A DNA stretch of 64,000 nt from positions 1,183,893 through 1,247,892 of the forward strand of contig NZ_BCUR01000001.1 of the NCBI RefSeq assembly GCF_003569005.1. Direction: 5' to 3'. This stretch comes from Vibrio superstes (GTDB taxonomy: Bacteria > Pseudomonadota > Gammaproteobacteria > Enterobacterales > Vibrionaceae). The notes beneath the pieces are model-generated. The model was given only the letters and a program-made list of their open reading frames with translations, did not search any database and was not told where the DNA came from. This document shows positions 60,287-64,000 of the stretch, piece by piece. Position 1 is the stretch's first letter. Each line of letters starts with the position of its first letter. Position numbers and translations under genes: made by a program.

Positions 60287-60841
60287 TTATTGAAGTGAAT
60301 CAACAGGTTTAAATTCGTTCTCTACCAGTGGTTTCGCATTTGCTTGCGGCACGTGGCATTGCAAGCAGAAGTAACGGCGTGGAGATACGTCGGCCAACAC
60401 AGCATCTTCACGGTTTACGTAGTGAGTTACGCTCACCTTAGTAGCACCCATTTCGCTAGCATTTTTCCAGCTATGACATGCAAGGCACTTGTTTGCATTC
60501 AGTGAAACTTCATATCCTCTGATGTTATGAGGGATAAGAGGGGGTTGATACACGTAGTCACTTTGGATGACTTGCTCGCGAGGGTATTTTTTGAATGAGT
60601 CTGCAGCACGTGTTGCCTCTAACTCGCTCATACCACGTAAGGATTCAACGCCACCAATACCGCCCGGATTGTAGAGCTCCGCTTGTTCTACACCAGCGTT
60701 CTCTGCTTTTTCCATATCGGTTTGTTCAAGCATAGCGTCGTCCATATCGGGTTTCGCATTGCTGACACCTTCAACGTCCGCTTGCACAATTCCTGCGCCA
60801 ATAGCACTTATTGATAACAGAGCAATCAACAGCTTTTTCAT
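60287..60841 (-). CDS. napB: Dihaem cytochrome NapB
   Basis: Small subunit of periplasmic nitrate reductase, 184 residues. Signal peptide KKLLIALLSISAIGAGIVQA; two haem sites CLACH near 125 and CLQCH near 165, with histidines YVYQPPLIPHNIRGYEV and VSVTHYVNRED that can serve as distal ligands. It carries electrons from NapC to NapA. The region from 20 to 70 is acidic and longer than in E. coli NapB. Confidence 0.95.
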   Translation of the reverse strand: MKKLLIALLSISAIGAGIVQADVEGVSNAKPDMDDAMLEQTDMEKAENAGVEQAELYNPGGIGGVESLRGMSELEATRAADSFKKYPREQVIQSDYVYQPPLIPHNIRGYEVSLNANKCLACHSWKNASEMGATKVSVTHYVNREDAVLADVSPRRYFCLQCHVPQANAKPLVENEFKPVDSLQ

Positions 60842-60909
60842 TATTATTTCTCCGCCTAATGGCTAAATTTTGGGGGCTAGACTACTAGCCCCGAATATTT
60901 GACAAAGGC

Positions 60910-63399
60910 CTAAGCCACTTTGGTGATCTTGACTGGACATTTCTTATAGTCAGTCTGTTTAGATAGGGGATCGGTTGCATCCAAGATCAGCTTATTGATC
61001 AGAATTCGCGCATCAAAGAATGGCACGAAAACTAAGCCTTGAGGCGGGCGGTTACGGCCACGAGTTTCGACACGAACACGGATCTCGCCACGTTTGTTGG
61101 ACACTAATACCTCGTCACCACGACGTAGATCTTTTGCTTTAGCATCAGCGGGGTGGATGTAGCAGACCGCATCTGGAACAGCCTTATAAAGCTCTGGTAC
61201 ACGACGAGTCATAGTACCTGTGTGCCAGTGCTCTAGAACACGACCGGTACATAACCACATGTCGAACTCTGCATCAGGCACCTCTGGTGGAGCTTCGTAA
61301 GGAGCGGAGATAATCCACGCCTTGCCATCTGGCTTGCCATAGAAGTCCCAATCAGAACCTTTCTTAGCGTATGGATCCGAGCCTTCTTTAAAGCGCCATT
61401 GAGTTTCTTTACCGTCAACCACTGGCCAGCGTAGACCGCGCACTTGGTGGTAAACATCGTATGGGGCTAAATCGTGACCGTGACCACGTCCAAAGGTTGC
61501 GTACTCTTCGAACAGACCTTTCTGCACGTAGAAGCCTTGTGCCTTAGCGTCGTCGTTCAGCTCTTGTGCCTCAGATAATGGGTATTTGTCGATATGACCG
61601 TTTTTAAACAGCATGTCGTACATAGTTTTACCGCGATACTCAGGAGCTTTAGCCAATAGGTCTTCAGGCCAAACTTCTTCCATCTTGAAGCGTTTAGAGA
61701 ATTCCATTAGCTGCCACAAGTCAGACTTCGCTTCGCCTACGGTTTCAACTTGTTGATACCATGCCTGTGTACGACGTTCAGCGTTACCGTAAGCCCCTTC
61801 TTTCTCAATCCACATTGCAGTTGGAAGAATAAGGTCAGCTGCTTGTGCTGTCGCCGTAGGGTAAGGGTCTGAACATACGATGAAGTTTTCAGGGTTACGA
61901 TAACCAGGTAGACGCTCAGTGTTGATATTTGGACCCGCTTGAAGGTTGTTGTTACACATCACCCAGTACGCGTTGAGTTTACCGTCATTTAGCATACGGT
62001 CTTGCAATACTGCGTGGTAACCTGGTTTAGGCGGAATAGTCCCTTCAGGAAGCTTCCAGATATCTTCTGCAATCGCACGGTGTTTAGGGTTAGCGACCAC
62101 CATATCTGCTGGCAGACGGTGAGCGAACGTACCTACTTCACGAGCTGTACCACACGCCGACGGCTGGCCCGTTAGTGAGAATGGAGAGTTACCTGGAGTT
62201 GAAATTTTACCGGTTAATAAGTGAATGTTATAAATCAGGTTGTTCATCCAAACACCACGAGTGTGCTGGTTAACACCCATAGTCCAAAGTGACATTACTT
62301 TAGTGTTTGGATCTGCGTATTGCTCAGCCAGTTGAACAAGATGTTCTTCTGAAACGCCTGAAATTTCACTCGCTTTAGCTGCCGTATATGGTGCTACAGA
62401 TTTCGCATACTCATCAAAGCTGATGCCGGTCATATTGCCTGAGTTTGGATTTGCAGCCGCTTGCTGCAATGGGTCTTCATCACGCAAGCCGTAACCGATA
62501 TCGGTATCTGCTTGTTTGAAGTGAGTGTGCTTGTTAACAAAGTCTTGGTTTACTTTGTTGTTTTGAATAATGTAATTGGCGATGAAGTTCGCAATTGCAA
62601 GGTCAGATTGAGGGTGGAAAATGTAGCCGTGATCCGCCAATTCAAAAGAACGATGATAGTAGGTCGACAGAACGTTCACTTTTACGTGAGGGTGGCTTAA
62701 ACGGCGATCTGCAATACGAGTCCATAGAACCGGGTGCATCTCGGCCATGTTTGACCCCCAAAGTACGAACGCATCCGCATTTTCGAAGTCATCGTAACAA
62801 CCCATTGGCTCATCGATACCAAAGGCGCGCATGAAACCTACTACCGCAGATGCCATACAGTGACGGGCGTTAGGGTCAATGTTGTTTGAACGGAAGCCTG
62901 CCTTCATCATTTTTGAAGCAGCGTAGCCTTCCATAACGGTCCACTGACCAGAACCAAACATACCAACGCTAGTCGGTCCGCTTTTCTTCAATGCCTCTTT
63001 CCACTTGTCTGCCATGGTATCCATAGCAACGTCCCAAGACACGGGAGTAAATTCACCGTTTTTATCGTACTTGCCATCCGTCATACGCAGTAGAGGCTGA
63101 GTCAAGCGATCTTGGCCGTACATGATCTTGGAAAGGAAGTAGCCTTTGATACAGTTTAGGCCTTTGTTTACTGGAGCTTCAGGGTCACCTTGAGTTGCAA
63201 CCACCTTACCGTTTTGAGTCCCGACTAATACCGAACAGCCTGTACCACAAAAACGGCAGGGAGCTTTATCCCATTTGATCTTGGTTTGGTCTGAACTTGC
63301 GATCAGATTGGTAGCAGAAGCGGGAAGTGAAATTCCGGCTACCGCAGCAGCGGATGCTGCAGCGTTTGCTTTCACAAACTCGCGTCGTGTCATTTTCAT
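60910..63399 (-). CDS. napA: Periplasmic nitrate reductase catalytic subunit NapA
   Basis: Molybdenum enzyme that reduces nitrate to nitrite in the periplasm, 829 residues. A Tat signal ([20 protein letters not shown], twin arginine at 5-6) precedes the 4Fe-4S site [12 protein letters not shown] ... GLNCIKGYF (Cys-x2-Cys-x3-Cys-x~27-Cys). The molybdenum ligand Cys lies in [17 protein letters not shown] near 180. The C-terminal domain binds the bis-MGD cofactor. NapD, encoded just before, protects the Tat signal until cofactor loading ends. The stop of napD overlaps the ATG by four bases. Confidence 0.96.
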   Translation of the reverse strand: MKMTRREFVKANAAASAAAVAGISLPASATNLIASSDQTKIKWDKAPCRFCGTGCSVLVGTQNGKVVATQGDPEAPVNKGLNCIKGYFLSKIMYGQDRLTQPLLRMTDGKYDKNGEFTPVSWDVAMDTMADKWKEALKKSGPTSVGMFGSGQWTVMEGYAASKMMKAGFRSNNIDPNARHCMASAVVGFMRAFGIDEPMGCYDDFENADAFVLWGSNMAEMHPVLWTRIADRRLSHPHVKVNVLSTYYHRSFELADHGYIFHPQSDLAIANFIANYIIQNNKVNQDFVNKHTHFKQADTDIGYGLRDEDPLQQAAANPNSGNMTGISFDEYAKSVAPYTAAKASEISGVSEEHLVQLAEQYADPNTKVMSLWTMGVNQHTRGVWMNNLIYNIHLLTGKISTPGNSPFSLTGQPSACGTAREVGTFAHRLPADMVVANPKHRAIAEDIWKLPEGTIPPKPGYHAVLQDRMLNDGKLNAYWVMCNNNLQAGPNINTERLPGYRNPENFIVCSDPYPTATAQAADLILPTAMWIEKEGAYGNAERRTQAWYQQVETVGEAKSDLWQLMEFSKRFKMEEVWPEDLLAKAPEYRGKTMYDMLFKNGHIDKYPLSEAQELNDDAKAQGFYVQKGLFEEYATFGRGHGHDLAPYDVYHQVRGLRWPVVDGKETQWRFKEGSDPYAKKGSDWDFYGKPDGKAWIISAPYEAPPEVPDAEFDMWLCTGRVLEHWHTGTMTRRVPELYKAVPDAVCYIHPADAKAKDLRRGDEVLVSNKRGEIRVRVETRGRNRPPQGLVFVPFFDARILINKLILDATDPLSKQTDYKKCPVKITKVA

Positions 63400-63725
63400 A
63401 ATGTGTCCTCTTGCGGGGTCGGTGAACCGATGCTGGCATCGGTTGTCGCCGTTGCATGTATGTCGGTGTCAAGGTTGTCAATATCGGATTCAATCTGGTG
63501 GTAAACCAAAGCCGTACTAATTACTTCAGGTAGGTCGTTAATTTCATCAATAGTAGTCGTGATAAAACCTTCGTTCTCTGTTTCCATAACCACAACAAAC
63601 TTGCCTTCATCTTCGGCGTAAATCTCGGTGGCTGAAAAACTATTTACCTTGCTTCGGACGCTTTCCATCGCATCGGGAGCACAGTAAACAACAAAACTTG
63701 AGATATGAACTTCACTGGCTGGCAT
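63396..63725 (-). CDS. napD: NapA chaperone NapD
   Basis: Small cytoplasmic chaperone of 109 residues, ferredoxin-like fold, that binds the twin-arginine signal of NapA. Family features: [24 protein letters not shown] at the start and [40 protein letters not shown] 63725 is chosen because GAGGA lies five bases before; the longer frame from 63737 would include that site. The tail after residue 80 is acidic and not part of the core. It overlaps napF by 14 bases and napA by four. Confidence 0.9.
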   Translation of the reverse strand: MPASEVHISSFVVYCAPDAMESVRSKVNSFSATEIYAEDEGKFVVVMETENEGFITTTIDEINDLPEVISTALVYHQIESDIDNLDTDIHATATTDASIGSPTPQEDTL

Positions 63726-64000
63726 TGCTATCCTCATTGCAGTCAGTCATTGATATAGCTGAAACTGGGCAGGCGCTTATGCAAGCTCCACATCCAGTAC
63801 ACAACTGAGAGTCTAGTTTGGGTTGGGGGACATGCCCAACGCCAAAAGAAAATTGTATTGCTATCGGTTCGCATTCGTCGCTACAGGTGCGACATTCGAC
63901 ATTCTTAAATGCGAGGCAAGTATCTTCAATTTTAGCCGTTATTTGCCAAGGTGCCTCATTTGTGGCATTAAAAATTGGTTCAGGACAAACGTAAGAACAT
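63712..64000 (-). CDS. napF: Ferredoxin-type protein NapF (5' part missing)
   Basis: Only the last 95 codons are in the window; the start lies beyond 64000. The frame shows iron-sulfur cysteines: CPEP near the cut, C-x2-C-x3-C-E-P in ECRTCSDECEP and C-x2-C-x2-C-x3-C-P in CTGCGACISACPVSAI, the last being a complete 4Fe-4S ferredoxin site. NapF helps in assembly of the iron-sulfur centre of NapA. It ends with TGA at 63712-63714, overlapping the napD start. It is the most upstream nap gene visible. Confidence 0.88.
   Translation of the reverse strand, partial: CSYVCPEPIFNATNEAPWQITAKIEDTCLAFKNVECRTCSDECEPIAIQFSFGVGHVPQPKLDSQLCTGCGACISACPVSAISMTDCNEDSNASQ

Overview
The window looks like part of a Vibrio genome, most likely the second chromosome. 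It carries luxPQ (autoinducer-2 receptor and hybrid kinase), a hutBCD-exbD-exbB-tonB / hutWXZ haem cluster with an adjacent TonB-dependent receptor, a napFDABC operon followed by the tiny TIGR02808-type gene, and tmaR, yceH, glpD and yccS/yccT. In Vibrio cholerae several of these loci are on chromosome II (from memory; not searched here). No tRNA, rRNA, CRISPR array, prophage or transposase gene was seen.

Layout. 0-2.3 kb: an MFS transporter divergent from a LysR regulator. 2.4-3 kb: a small envelope protein. 3.1-9.5 kb: a DctPQM TRAP transporter with a clear sigma-54 promoter, convergent with its dctB-dctD two-component genes. 9.6-15.7 kb: tmaR, then a tightly packed run yceH, GIY-YIG protein, luxP, luxQ and an unknown zinc-ribbon-like protein. 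15.7-22.2 kb: an SDR enzyme, a first copy of a 281-bp miniature inverted-repeat element, an EmrAB-type efflux pair, glpD and yccT. 22.2-29 kb: yccS, helD, a second element copy, small membrane proteins and mgsA; the association of yccT, yccS, helD and mgsA resembles that of enterobacteria. 29-31 kb: queC and a patatin-like lipase.

31-39 kb is an accessory catabolic island: a GntR/FCD regulator that appears to carry two winged helices, repeated operator-like palindromes, a racemase-like protein, an isopropylmalate-dehydrogenase-like enzyme, a TctCBA tripartite transporter, a DUF1537 four-carbon acid-sugar kinase and a class II aldolase. Together they predict uptake of a C4 sugar acid (tetronate type) and its conversion to a triose phosphate, with an unusual dehydrogenase family at the oxidation step. 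It ends beside a katG remnant from which almost the whole middle of the gene is deleted.

39.7-45.2 kb holds small unknown genes, a VOC protein, an HTH protein, a pair of surface proteins (a lipoprotein with thrombospondin-type-3 repeats and a secreted beta-helix-like protein) and a bile-acid/sodium-symporter-family transporter. 45.3-54.8 kb is the Fur-type haem uptake and use cluster. 55-58.9 kb holds an ABC exporter, a DUF4136 lipoprotein, an Omp85-type barrel and a 49-residue membrane protein too short for routine calling. 58.9-59.5 kb is a repeat-rich gene-free stretch. The window ends inside napF, the first gene seen of the periplasmic nitrate reductase operon on the minus strand.

Most noteworthy: the two copies of the miniature element, whose hairpin arms differ by compensatory base changes; the sugar-acid island; the katG remnant; the luxPQ-linked unknown gene; and the two unlisted micro-genes.
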